Positions 1-7,944 of a stretch of DNA of 64,000 nt are shown in pieces (position 1 is the stretch's first letter; the number at the start of each line of letters is the position of its first letter). A program made the translations under genes and the position numbers. This stretch comes from Mucilaginibacter xinganensis (GTDB lineage Bacteria > Bacteroidota > Bacteroidia > Sphingobacteriales > Sphingobacteriaceae), in NCBI GenBank assembly GCA_026225055.1, contig JAMFSA010000191.1, forward strand, positions 1-64,000, in the 5' to 3' direction. A model generated the notes under the pieces. The model saw only the letters and a list, made by a program, of their open reading frames with translations, made no database searches and was not told where the DNA came from.

Positions 1-113
1 CCCAACAGGTTGGAACGGTATATCAATAAAGCTACTTCATCCCCGGCCAGTTCCGCCGCCCTGGCCGCATCCCATAAGTAACTTACATGCTTGAATTGTG
101 TTGTGACAGACAT
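1..113 (-). CDS. rhaD: Rhamnulose-1-phosphate aldolase/dehydrogenase, N-terminal fragment
   Basis: Only the first 37 codons are present; the gene runs off the left edge. The start is the ATG whose complement lies at 111-113. The translation begins MSVTTQFKHVSYLWD and continues through AARAAELAGDEVALLIYRSNLLG. I recognise this as the N-terminus of the long bifunctional proteins of Bacteroidota and others that join a class II rhamnulose-1-phosphate aldolase to a short-chain dehydrogenase. The family splits L-rhamnulose 1-phosphate into DHAP and L-lactaldehyde and may oxidise the latter. It lies 78 nt downstream of rhaT on the same strand, which supports a role in rhamnose use. The dehydrogenase half cannot be seen here. 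Confidence 0.8.
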   Translation of the reverse strand, partial: MSVTTQFKHVSYLWDAARAAELAGDEVALLIYRSNLL

Positions 114-177
114 ATTTGTGAAATTTTGAATTCTTGATTTAATGATTTATTGAATTGTTTATTAAGTTTTTATTTAA

Positions 178-207
178 CTACTCACCACTCACTATTTACC
201 ACTCACC
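178..207. repeat. Degenerate CACTCACC-type short repeat at the rhaT 3' end
   Basis: The stretch contains ACTCACC three times with intervening ACTATTT, giving a degenerate tandem pattern. It begins in the rhaT-rhaD spacer and extends into the last codons of rhaT (stop codon complement at 192-194). No function can be read from it. Confidence 0.4.
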
Positions 208-1304
208 GCAGCAGTCGTTTCTTTATCCTTTATTGAATTTCCTTTACCTACTACTAATACCGAAATGATAATGACCGCTATACCTGCAATAACAGTTATT
301 AATGCCTTTTTGCTTACACCTCTCCATTCTTTTAATACAAGGCCCCAGGCATTAGCTATTAATATGATAAAGGCCATGTGCAAGATCCATGAACTGGCAC
401 CATTACCCAGCCTGCTTTCACCCATCCCATAAAAAAAGAACTGCAAAAACCAGGTTGTACCTGCTAATGCCGAGAATATATAATTCTTTAACAACGGCGT
501 TTTTTTATTAGTATAATCGCCAAAGGTTTTGTTGCGGGCGTTCAGTATCATACACCAGATAAAGTTGGTGGTTAGCCCGCCCCAAAGGATAATAATGTAC
601 ACTACGTTGTTCTGGAAAAGGAAATTACCTTGGCCATTGTGTGCAGCCATCCAAACAGTATTGGCTTGATCGGCCATGGTTTTACCGGCTTCGATACCAA
701 AGTTAAAGCAGGCGCTGAGTACCCCTGATACAATAGCTACTGCTATACCCAATCCAAAGCGATAATCTTTGTTATCCTCTACATCAGCCTGACCTGTTGA
801 AAGCTCTTTCTCTTTCATCACGCCTGCTTTACCGCAAATGATGATGCCTACTAAGGTTAATGCTATACCCAATAGTACAAGTTGCCCCCAATGAGTGGTT
901 GCCAGCGTGGTGATGGTATCTTTACCATTCTGTGGGAAAAAGTTATAATATACTGATGGAATTAAAGAACCAAATACAGCGCAGAGACCTAATATAATGG
1001 TGCTGCCCAGTGATACGCCCAGATAGCGTACACCCAGTCCATAAGTTAAGCCGCCGATGCCCCATAATAAGCCAAAGAAATAGGTAAGCAGTAAAATGCT
1101 GCCATTGGTATCGGCTATAATTTCGGTAAAATGTGGGATGGTGAGCCAGGCTGCTAATGGTGGTACAATCAGCCATGAAAACAGGCCGCCTATTATCCAA
1201 TAGCTTTCCCAGGCCCAGCCCTTTACTTTTTTATACGGAATGTAAAAACTACCTGAGGCAAAGCCACCGATAAAATGGAAGATAACTCCAAATATAACTT
1301 GCAT
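192..1304 (-). CDS. rhaT: L-rhamnose/proton symporter RhaT
   Basis: A 370-residue inner-membrane protein with about ten hydrophobic segments. It opens with MQVIFGVIFHFIGGFASGSF and has the K-x-x-G-W-x-W-E-x-Y-W segment near residues 27-37, typical of the RhaT branch of the drug/metabolite transporter superfamily. Family members import L-rhamnose with protons. It sits between a sodium symporter and the rhamnulose-phosphate aldolase on the same strand. The 242-nt gap upstream holds a double palindrome and a -7-like box, so it may have its own promoter apart from the operon starting at 7433. Length and composition look intact. The family call is confident; substrate specificity rests on the family plus the rhamnose neighbours. 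Confidence 0.9.
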   Translation of the reverse strand: MQVIFGVIFHFIGGFASGSFYIPYKKVKGWAWESYWIIGGLFSWLIVPPLAAWLTIPHFTEIIADTNGSILLLTYFFGLLWGIGGLTYGLGVRYLGVSLGSTIILGLCAVFGSLIPSVYYNFFPQNGKDTITTLATTHWGQLVLLGIALTLVGIIICGKAGVMKEKELSTGQADVEDNKDYRFGLGIAVAIVSGVLSACFNFGIEAGKTMADQANTVWMAAHNGQGNFLFQNNVVYIIILWGGLTTNFIWCMILNARNKTFGDYTNKKTPLLKNYIFSALAGTTWFLQFFFYGMGESRLGNGASSWILHMAFIILIANAWGLVLKEWRGVSKKALITVIAGIAVIIISVLVVGKGNSIKDKETTAAVSGK

Positions 1305-1412
1305 GTACTATGTTGGTTTACTAATTGATATACCACGCGTATGTAAGCCATACACTGTATAGTGAAAGCTAAAGAGATAAACCAATTTATTTGACCGATT
1401 TATCTACTAAAT

Positions 1413-1420
1413 CAAAACTA
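1413..1420 (-). promoter_or_regulatory. Candidate -7 box for rhaT
   Basis: On the minus strand the octamer reads TAGTTTTG, matching the Bacteroidota -7 consensus TAnnTTTG, 109 nt upstream of the rhaT start. No good TTTG -33 element is seen at the expected distance, so a site needing an activator, or a chance match, are both possible. Confidence 0.35.
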
Positions 1421-1451
1421 TTACATAATGCTTCCTGTTTTTGATGAAAGC

Positions 1452-1486
1452 TTATCATGATAATATATAATTTTATCATGATAAAA
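1452..1486. promoter_or_regulatory. Paired perfect palindromes, probable operator
   Basis: TTATCATGATAA occurs twice, at 1452-1463 and 1473-1484. The second copy extends to a 16-bp perfect palindrome (TTTTATCATGATAAAA, 1471-1486). The centres are 21 bp apart, two helical turns, so two dimers would bind the same DNA face. The pair lies about 32 nt upstream of the -7-like box of rhaT. No terminator-like T-run follows, and the stems are too AT-rich for a good intrinsic terminator. The regulator is unknown. Confidence 0.55.
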
Positions 1487-1546
1487 TCTTTTACTTGCTT
1501 TAACTATCGTTAACGCCTGAAAAATTTCATAATAACAGTAGTTTAT

Positions 1547-3112
1547 TTAATTGTCAATTTCTTTATTTCTTTTAGCGTGAAGCCAACCGCTGTATAATAG
1601 TTTTTTGTCGATATCCGGCTTAGGGAAAAATAAACTGGCCACGTATCCAACAACTATCACCACAAAATGACTGTAGACGCCCAACATCAATTTATTATGG
1701 GTGAAGTTATATTTGCCAAGATCGAGCAGCAAGGTTTGATGTGACCCGATGCCTATTTTGGTAGAAGTAAGAAATGCATAAGCTGTAAATAAGATACAAG
1801 AGATTATGCCTATTGTAACCCCTTGTTTGTTAGCTCGTGAACTGAACAATCCCAGCAGAAATATACCTGCGATACCACCGGAGAATATAGCGTATAAAGT
1901 AAATACAATACCCAAAACACCCTCATCACCTGCGGATAAATATAATGCAGCGATCAATAGTGAACCGATTCCAGCGAAAACAACGATCCATTTCCCGGCT
2001 TTCAGGTATTCTTTATCTGTTTTGTTTGGATAAAAGCGTTTGTAGTAATCCTCCACGCCAACAGCGGCCAGGCAATTTAAATCGGCACCCAGACTGCATA
2101 CTGCAGCAGACACCAGCGAAGCGATGATCAACCCCACAATCCCTGTAGGGATTTTACTCACAATAAAATAAGGGAATATAGCATCGGGGCGCATGCCTGC
2201 AGGCAGCGGATTTTGATGGTAATAAGCAAATAAGGCTGTGCCGATGAACATAAATAAGGCCCATACCGGCACCAATAGAAATACCCCCATTAATGAGGCT
2301 TTGATGGCTGACCGGTCTGATTTGGCGGTTAAATACCGCTGTACAATGGTTTGGTCGGTGCCATATTTTTGGATGCCATAAAAAATACCATTGATAGCCA
2401 TCACAATAAAGGTGAGCTTTTTTAGGTTGAAATCATATGGCCCAAACCCGGTATGCCCGTTAGTACTGGCTATATGCCATACCTCCGCCGGGCCGCCTTT
2501 TACCGAATAAAGTATAATAATGAGACAGGCAATCCCACAGCCAAACAGCATGAATCCCTGTATCACATCCAGCCATATTACGGCCTCAATACCGCCTAAT
2601 AAGGCAAGGATAATGATTACCACACCAATAACGGAAATAATAACGATAGTATTAAATCCCGTCATATTGGCCAGCGCGAGCGATAGCAAGAAAAATACGG
2701 TTCCCATTTTTGAGAAGTGGGTGAGCACAAACCCTAGTGAACTGTAATACCGGGCGAATGAACCAAAACGCTTTTCAAAATATTCATAAGTGCTTAAACC
2801 GATAACTTTTCTGTATAAGGGTACAATAAACCAAATCATGGTTAACAACACTATGGGTACCATTAAGCCTTGTACCAGTAATATCCAGTTTGATGAATAG
2901 CCCTCGCCGGGATAGGCCAGGAAGGTTATGCTACTGATAAGTGTTGCTAATATAGAGAATCCAATAGCCCATGAAGGAATCTTACCATTGGCAGCAAAAT
3001 AGCTTTGGGTTGAATCTTGCCCCTTTGAAAACCTGAAACCGAAATAAACGGTAACACACAAAAAAACAACAATAATAACATAGTCGGGAATATGCAGATG
3101 TGCTGTATTCAT
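1547..3112 (-). CDS. Sodium:solute symporter (SSS family)
   Basis: A 521-residue integral membrane protein with about 13-14 hydrophobic segments in the LeuT-like SSS pattern. It opens with an N-out helix (YVIIVVFLCVTVYFGF) and continues with SYFAANGKIPSWAIGFSILA, then the conserved T-x-x-S-S-I-T-F-L-A-Y-P-G region. It would couple sodium entry to uptake of a sugar or sugar acid across the inner membrane. The gene starts 22 nt after the acid-sugar kinase gene and is probably its co-transcribed partner, so its cargo may be the acid degraded by that operon. The family includes glucose, sialic acid and other carriers, and the sequence alone does not fix the substrate. A second SSS carrier lies at 58900-60495. 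Confidence 0.85.
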   Translation of the reverse strand: MNTAHLHIPDYVIIVVFLCVTVYFGFRFSKGQDSTQSYFAANGKIPSWAIGFSILATLISSITFLAYPGEGYSSNWILLVQGLMVPIVLLTMIWFIVPLYRKVIGLSTYEYFEKRFGSFARYYSSLGFVLTHFSKMGTVFFLLSLALANMTGFNTIVIISVIGVVIIILALLGGIEAVIWLDVIQGFMLFGCGIACLIIILYSVKGGPAEVWHIASTNGHTGFGPYDFNLKKLTFIVMAINGIFYGIQKYGTDQTIVQRYLTAKSDRSAIKASLMGVFLLVPVWALFMFIGTALFAYYHQNPLPAGMRPDAIFPYFIVSKIPTGIVGLIIASLVSAAVCSLGADLNCLAAVGVEDYYKRFYPNKTDKEYLKAGKWIVVFAGIGSLLIAALYLSAGDEGVLGIVFTLYAIFSGGIAGIFLLGLFSSRANKQGVTIGIISCILFTAYAFLTSTKIGIGSHQTLLLDLGKYNFTHNKLMLGVYSHFVVIVVGYVASLFFPKPDIDKKLLYSGWLHAKRNKEIDN

Positions 3113-3134
3113 TCTTTATAGCTGTTGTTTTTTA

Positions 3135-4292
3135 TCAGAAATTCCAGATAAAGGATGGCCATTTATAACTGCCTGGTTTTAGTGTCAGAAAAAGATCGTC
3201 GGTTGTGTCAACTTTCATTTTTATTACACCGGGGCCAAGTTCCTTTATAGGAGAAAAACTGTTAAAATTTAATCGGTTTATAATTGCAGCGGCTGTTGAA
3301 CCGCCTTCTACTAAAAGTTCTTTTATAGCTGTTTCCCGGGATACCATTTCAACAACTTTTGCCTTTTTATTACGTAAATCAGCAGCAGTTATTGTAATGC
3401 CTTTTGTAGCGTATTCATCAATGGCAATAATAGCTTTTTTATGGCTATTTAGTAAGGAAACTATTTCATCGGCCCAAAGTTCAAAAAGGCTGTCAACAGG
3501 GCTCTCAGCTTTGATAATATCGCATGGCATATAACTTACCGGGCCACCACTATCTTTTATTTTTTTGATCGATTGCCTGCTTTCATCATGTGTACTGCCG
3601 CATACAAATAGTGCAGGGTAGATGAGTTCATCTGGTTGAATATCTGTTTTAAGTTCTTCATTTAAACCAAGCGATTCCAGCAAAGCGATAAAAAAACCAG
3701 CTCCGCCAGCTAACAAAGTGTTTTCGTCGGCCCTGCTTGCCCAATTAAGCAAATCTTCATTGGTAGTGCATTCACCTACTGAAATGCCCAAATCCGGCAA
3801 CGGATCGGTTACACCTCGCAGGTGTACCTCTTTTTCATCAACCCTTAACATGTGCTGCACCCTGCTGCTGGTAATTGCAAATTCCGGGTCATGCGCAAAG
3901 CTGGTTAAATGTATTGGTTTACCCTTTATAAAATATCTGCCATTATTTATTGTTCTGCCGAATGCGGGGTTTGCAGGTACCAATAATGCTTTTTCCAAAC
4001 CAAGTTTTTGTAAATGAACCTTGATTTCACTTATCACATGCCCGCGCAGTACGGAATCGACCTTTTTGAAAATAGTATCAGTCCTGATCTCTTTTAGCTT
4101 TTTCGTTACTAATTCCATTTCCTTCAAAGCCAATTCTTCCGGCATTGAACGGGTGTCGGTAGCAATGATTAACAGGTCGGCTTTTGATGCGGTGTTAACG
4201 GATGTAGCTATTTCAACTGCCAGGTTATATCGTAACCCTATCCCGCCAAGCTCAGCGGCCCCGGTTAAATCATCGGCAATAACGGCAATCAT
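3135..4292 (-). CDS. dtnK: Four-carbon acid-sugar kinase (DUF1537; D-threonate kinase-like)
   Basis: A 385-residue cytoplasmic protein of the DUF1537 kinase family. The N-terminal signature D-D-L-T-G-A is at residues 7-12. A glycine-rich E-G-G-S-T nucleotide-site motif lies in the C-terminal part, near residue 330. Characterised relatives phosphorylate D-threonate, D-erythronate or 3-oxo-tetronate at C4. The gene overlaps the upstream PdxA-like gene by one base (TAATG), so the two are translationally coupled. In the known pathway a PdxA2 partner belongs to the D-threonate or D-erythronate kinases, not the 3-oxo-tetronate type, so I favour D-threonate. The alternatives are D-erythronate or another C4 acid. 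Confidence 0.8.
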   Translation of the reverse strand: MIAVIADDLTGAAELGGIGLRYNLAVEIATSVNTASKADLLIIATDTRSMPEELALKEMELVTKKLKEIRTDTIFKKVDSVLRGHVISEIKVHLQKLGLEKALLVPANPAFGRTINNGRYFIKGKPIHLTSFAHDPEFAITSSRVQHMLRVDEKEVHLRGVTDPLPDLGISVGECTTNEDLLNWASRADENTLLAGGAGFFIALLESLGLNEELKTDIQPDELIYPALFVCGSTHDESRQSIKKIKDSGGPVSYMPCDIIKAESPVDSLFELWADEIVSLLNSHKKAIIAIDEYATKGITITAADLRNKKAKVVEMVSRETAIKELLVEGGSTAAAIINRLNFNSFSPIKELGPGVIKMKVDTTDDLFLTLKPGSYKWPSFIWNF

Positions 4293-5335
4293 TAAACTAT
4301 TATTTGTTTCCTGTAACGGCTCAGCTGCACAGCAGATTCAATAGCCAGCAACATTGCATCCGGACTGGCAATGCCTTTGCCTGCAATTTCAAATGCTGTA
4401 CCATGATCAACAGATGTACGGATGATGGGTAGTCCCAATGTGATATTCACACCTTTAACACTTGCCATTTGTTTCTTTTCCGGATCCCATTGAAAACCCG
4501 AAAGCTTAAAAGGTATATGCCCCTGATCGTGGTACATAGCCACTACACCGCCGTAAGCGCCGGTTGCAGCTTTTGCAAACATCGTGTCCGGTGGGATAGG
4601 GCCCTCTACATTATAGCCACGTAATAAGGCCTCCTGAACAGCCGGTAAAATTTCTTCTGTATCTTCAGTTCCAAATAAACCGCTATCGCCAGCATGGGGG
4701 TTAAGCCCCGCAATGCCAATTTTAAGGTTGGTTTCACCGAGACTGATCAAGCCGTTGTATAATAGCTCAACAACTTCCAGTATCCTGTCTTTTTTCACCA
4801 GGTCACAGGCTTGCCTTAACGATACATGGGTTGAAACGTGGATCACCTTTAAATTATCCTCAACCAACAACATCGCATATTTGCGGGTATTGGTAAAGTG
4901 CGCATATATCTCCGTATGCCCCGCAAAGTGGTGCCCGGCTTCATTTATTGATTTTTTGTTGATAGGGCCGGTTACGGTAGCATCAATATCGCCAAGCATG
5001 GCCAGGTCTATCACCTTTTTTACTGCACCGAATGCGGCATTGCCAGCCATGGCTGATATCTCGCCAAATACCAGCTTACTCATTTTTACATTCTGCAGGT
5101 CGTAAACATCAATATTGCCGAATTCAAATTTCGCTTCCTCAACGTTTTGGATAGGATTGATCTTAGCATCCAGATGCAGGCGTTTGATAATGTCATTAAA
5201 TACATCGGCATCACCTACAAGCAGGGGCTTGCAAATATCATATATCTCTTTGTTAAGTAATGCTTTAATAGCTATCTCGGGGCCGATACTCGCCGGATCG
5301 CCCATGGTTATTCCTATAATTGGTTTGTCAAACAT
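4292..5335 (-). CDS. pdxA2: PdxA2-type 4-phospho-D-threonate 3-dehydrogenase
   Basis: A 347-residue cytoplasmic NAD-dependent dehydrogenase of the PdxA family. The N-terminus reads GITMGDPASIGPE. The central G-H-T-E metal-site histidine, the G-L-N-P-H-A-G-D-S-G-L-F-G block and A-M-Y-H-D-Q-G-H are all present, so it looks active. Housekeeping PdxA makes vitamin B6 precursor from 4-phosphohydroxythreonine. PdxA2 paralogues oxidise 4-phospho-D-threonate (or -erythronate) at C3 with loss of CO2 to give DHAP. Immediate coupling to the DUF1537 kinase gene argues for the catabolic paralogue. It overlaps the upstream aldolase gene by 8 nt. Confidence 0.85.
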   Translation of the reverse strand: MFDKPIIGITMGDPASIGPEIAIKALLNKEIYDICKPLLVGDADVFNDIIKRLHLDAKINPIQNVEEAKFEFGNIDVYDLQNVKMSKLVFGEISAMAGNAAFGAVKKVIDLAMLGDIDATVTGPINKKSINEAGHHFAGHTEIYAHFTNTRKYAMLLVEDNLKVIHVSTHVSLRQACDLVKKDRILEVVELLYNGLISLGETNLKIGIAGLNPHAGDSGLFGTEDTEEILPAVQEALLRGYNVEGPIPPDTMFAKAATGAYGGVVAMYHDQGHIPFKLSGFQWDPEKKQMASVKGVNITLGLPIIRTSVDHGTAFEIAGKGIASPDAMLLAIESAVQLSRYRKQIIV

Positions 5336-6266
5336 TGGTGCTGGCTTTTAGCAGTAAATTTTCCTTCTCCATATTATGGCGAAAGTGTTTAAGTATTTTA
5401 TTTTTCTCATCATCGTTCAGCGGATAAAGCGGCGGCATAACAAACTCTTCGCAAAGTTCCAGTTCGTGCATGCACACTTTTAACGCCCATAATGATTCGC
5501 CTAGCAATTTCCCTTTCTGATATACATCGCCCATCATATCTGATAATTTCTGGAACTTATAGGCCCTTTCATTATCACCTGCTTTAACTGCTTTATAAAT
5601 CTCTTCGTAAATATGCGGGCATATATTTCCGGTGCTTGGTATCAGGCCATCACTGCCATCTATCAGTGCTTCGGTTGATTTTGGTGCCCATCCCAAAAAG
5701 TGACAGAAATCTTCACGCCCCGACCATAATTTGATCGATTCCTTTAACCGTTCATCGCTGCGTTCTGAATCTTTTGTGCCGATGATCCTTTCATGCACGC
5801 TTAATTCATCAATCACATATAACGGGATCGACATCCGGGTGGTAACCGGAATGTTGTAAATAATAATTGGCCCCGGAACCTGCTCGGCCAGTTGCTCAAA
5901 ATACCGTTTCATCTGGCTATCCGATAAGTTGTAATACGAAGGCAGGGTAGCTGCTACCGCGTCAACACCATTATCAAAGCCAATTTTAGCCAGTGTTACC
6001 GATTCTTCCAGGCAATTGGCCGAAATGCCCAAATACAACATATCATCAGGATATTTTATTTTGCTTGCAGCTGTGATGTAGTCTTTTTTTAGTTTGAAAG
6101 GTAATGAAGCAGATTCGCCTGTTGTGCCGTTTATAAAAGGCATAACATTGTGCCTGTGAAAATTATGGAACATTTTCTCAAGCGCCGTAATATCCAGCTT
6201 AAAATCTTTAGTAAGTGGGGTAACAGCCGGAACTACAATACCTTTAAATTTTTGTTTATTGTTCAT
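5328..6266 (-). CDS. DapA/NanA-superfamily pyruvate aldolase
   Basis: A 312-residue class I aldolase of the dihydrodipicolinate synthase/N-acetylneuraminate lyase superfamily. Visible hallmarks are the pyruvate-carboxylate loop GTTGES at 47-52, Tyr137 in the IIIYNIP strand and the Schiff-base Lys165 in IIGTKDSE. The usual reaction is reversible aldol cleavage of a 2-keto-3-deoxy acid to pyruvate plus an aldehyde. It lies between an aldehyde-reducing iron dehydrogenase and a C4-acid kinase/dehydrogenase pair, so I infer that the aldehyde product is a C4 aldehyde acid. Lysine biosynthesis is unlikely in this context. Specificity cannot be read directly; 2-keto-3-deoxy-rhamnonate, Kdo or sialic acid remain possible. 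Confidence 0.8.
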   Translation of the reverse strand: MNNKQKFKGIVVPAVTPLTKDFKLDITALEKMFHNFHRHNVMPFINGTTGESASLPFKLKKDYITAASKIKYPDDMLYLGISANCLEESVTLAKIGFDNGVDAVAATLPSYYNLSDSQMKRYFEQLAEQVPGPIIIYNIPVTTRMSIPLYVIDELSVHERIIGTKDSERSDERLKESIKLWSGREDFCHFLGWAPKSTEALIDGSDGLIPSTGNICPHIYEEIYKAVKAGDNERAYKFQKLSDMMGDVYQKGKLLGESLWALKVCMHELELCEEFVMPPLYPLNDDEKNKILKHFRHNMEKENLLLKASTNV

Positions 6267-6272
6267 GCTGTT

Positions 6273-7433
6273 TTAGTATGCTTCATTGTAAATGTGTATA
6301 GCGTCTTGTTCGCTTATATGGCGGGGGTTATTCTTTAAAAGCCTTTGTATTTTTAAGGCATCTTTTGCCATTTCGGGTATTGCATCAATAGGGATATCAA
6401 CATCCCGCAATTGTGCCGGTACGTTACATTCAGCAATTAATGATCGTACTTTTTGTATACCCCATTTTGCTGTTTCATGGTCATTTATGCCTCTTTTACA
6501 GCCCAATGCCACAGCTACATTGGCATAACGGATAAGCGAAGCTTCCATGTTGTATTCCATAACATAAGGCAATAGCAAAGCGTTAGAGAGGCCATGCGCT
6601 AAATGAAATGTGCTGCCCAACGGGTATGATAACGCATGTACGCCTGCAGTATTAACAGGGCCAAGACAAAAGCCGCCTAATAAGCTGCCCATAGCAACCT
6701 GGTAGCGCGCATTTTCATCTTTGCCATTTTTTACAGCCTGTACCAGGTTTGCAGCAATAAGCCGTATACCCTCAAGCGCGTACATATCAATAAAAGGCTG
6801 TGAAAACCTGTTGGTATATGCTTCAAGGCAGTGAGTTAAGGCATCAAGTCCGGTAGCGGCTGTAATTGCGGGGGGTACGCTGATGGTAAGCAAAGGATCT
6901 ACATACACAATATCAGGCACCAAATATGGGCTGATGATGCCTTTTTTCTGATTGTCACTATTGTCAACTAAAATTGCATTCGGCGAAGCCTCGCTACCTG
7001 TGCCTGATGTGGCCGGTACGCATATGAGTTTTTTATTGCGGCCTTTTAGTAGTCCTATGCCAACTATTTCACTGAGTGTTTGATCATTATCTATTTGCGC
7101 GGCAATAAGTTTGGCAACATCAAGCACACTACCGCCGCCAATACCTATAACAATATCTGGATTGATAGTTTTAGCATCGGATAATAAAGCTTCAAAATCA
7201 CTAAAAGAAGGCTCCTGTACAATAGCTGTGCTGGTAGAAACCACAATATTATTGGCTGTTAACTGCGCGATAAAATCGTTAAGTGCGGGCAGTAATGGTT
7301 CAATGGTAACAATGAAAGCATTTTTGCAGCCTGCATTAATAATTTCGGTATGCAAACTGGCCAACGAGCCGTTACCGAATACCAGTTTACCGGGAAAGTT
7401 TATAGAAAGAAGTTGTGTATTGTTTATAGTCAT
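6273..7433 (-). CDS. Iron-dependent (group III) alcohol dehydrogenase
   Basis: A 386-residue FucO-like NAD(P)-dependent dehydrogenase. The cofactor loop GGGS is at 99-102 and P-A-T-S-G-T-G-S-E at 140-147. The metal ligands line up as Asp197, His201, His266 and His280, at the same spacing as in lactaldehyde reductase. It starts the minus-strand operon and ends 6 nt before the aldolase gene. Two jobs fit. One is reduction of L-lactaldehyde from rhamnose to propanediol. The other is reduction of the aldehyde acid released by the neighbouring aldolase, making the substrate for the kinase. Its position at the head of the aldolase-PdxA2-kinase series makes me prefer the second. Confidence 0.85.
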   Translation of the reverse strand: MTINNTQLLSINFPGKLVFGNGSLASLHTEIINAGCKNAFIVTIEPLLPALNDFIAQLTANNIVVSTSTAIVQEPSFSDFEALLSDAKTINPDIVIGIGGGSVLDVAKLIAAQIDNDQTLSEIVGIGLLKGRNKKLICVPATSGTGSEASPNAILVDNSDNQKKGIISPYLVPDIVYVDPLLTISVPPAITAATGLDALTHCLEAYTNRFSQPFIDMYALEGIRLIAANLVQAVKNGKDENARYQVAMGSLLGGFCLGPVNTAGVHALSYPLGSTFHLAHGLSNALLLPYVMEYNMEASLIRYANVAVALGCKRGINDHETAKWGIQKVRSLIAECNVPAQLRDVDIPIDAIPEMAKDALKIQRLLKNNPRHISEQDAIHIYNEAY

Positions 7434-7510
7434 ATAATATCATCCCCGGCGTACCCGCATTGTTAATTATCAGTTTAAGTTTATTGTAAGCGATAACGCA
7501 TTGCTATAGC

Positions 7511-7539
7511 TTTACAGAATAATTGTAATGTTCTGTAAA
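7511..7539. promoter_or_regulatory. 9-bp perfect inverted repeat in the operon leader
   Basis: TTTACAGAA at 7511-7519 is matched by TTCTGTAAA at 7531-7539 with an 11-nt spacer. It lies between the -7-like box at 7592-7599 and the dehydrogenase start at 7433. It would be in the transcribed leader, as a hairpin or as a repressor site such as a GntR- or LacI-type operator. Confidence 0.45.
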
Positions 7540-7591
7540 AGCCTTGTTGGGTATCACTTTAAATTTTATTGCTTTTAGATTTATTTAATAA

Positions 7592-7599
7592 CAAATGTA
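7592..7599 (-). promoter_or_regulatory. Candidate -7 box of the catabolic operon
   Basis: The minus strand reads TACATTTG, a full match to TAnnTTTG and identical to the fbp -7 box. The start codon is about 160 nt downstream. No clear TTTG -33 partner is seen, so this is tentative. Confidence 0.35.
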
Positions 7600-7815
7600 T
7601 TGGACGAAGCGATTGAAGTGTTGTATAATTTATGCAAGTAATTATAGGATATTATCATCGCATATATTTATTGTTATTTATAGCTAAAAATACTTGTCGC
7701 GCTGATTTCTTACAGTTCAAAACCCAATATACACCTACAAGCTATTCATATAGTGTATTATTAACTTATGATCGTTTATTACGATAACGATTAAGTAAAT
7801 ATTACCGCCATAATG

Positions 7816-7847
7816 TTTGATGTTATAATATAGCAGCAATACATTTG
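7816..7847 (+). promoter_or_regulatory. Bacteroidota-type promoter of fbp
   Basis: TTTG at 7816-7819 and TACATTTG at 7840-7847 are separated by 20 nt, a good match to the Bacteroidota -33/-7 pattern. It leaves a leader of roughly 90 nt before the fbp start. Confidence 0.6.
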
Positions 7848-7944
7848 TATTTAAGTTAAGATATTATAATCCAACTTAATATATAAACTTAATGCTATAA
7901 CCAGATCAGTGATATTCCTGATTTAAACCAAATACCAATTACTT

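Larger units (their letters stand above)
7434..7944. other. 511-nt divergent control region
   Basis: AT-rich and without a credible gene. It separates the minus-strand catabolic operon from fbp. It holds a 9-bp inverted repeat (7511-7539), a minus-strand -7 box (7592-7599), a small inverted repeat ATCGT-N5-ACGAT (7771-7785) and a full plus-strand promoter (7816-7847). Confidence 0.6.

Noticed and set aside
1452..1486. Intrinsic terminator
   Set aside because: Stems are AT-rich and short, there are two near-identical copies, and the site is upstream of a -7-like box, so an operator explains it better.
4292..6266. PdxA and DapA homologues as vitamin B6 and lysine biosynthesis genes
   Set aside because: Coupling with a DUF1537 kinase and an iron dehydrogenase next to sugar transporters fits the catabolic paralogues better than the housekeeping ones.
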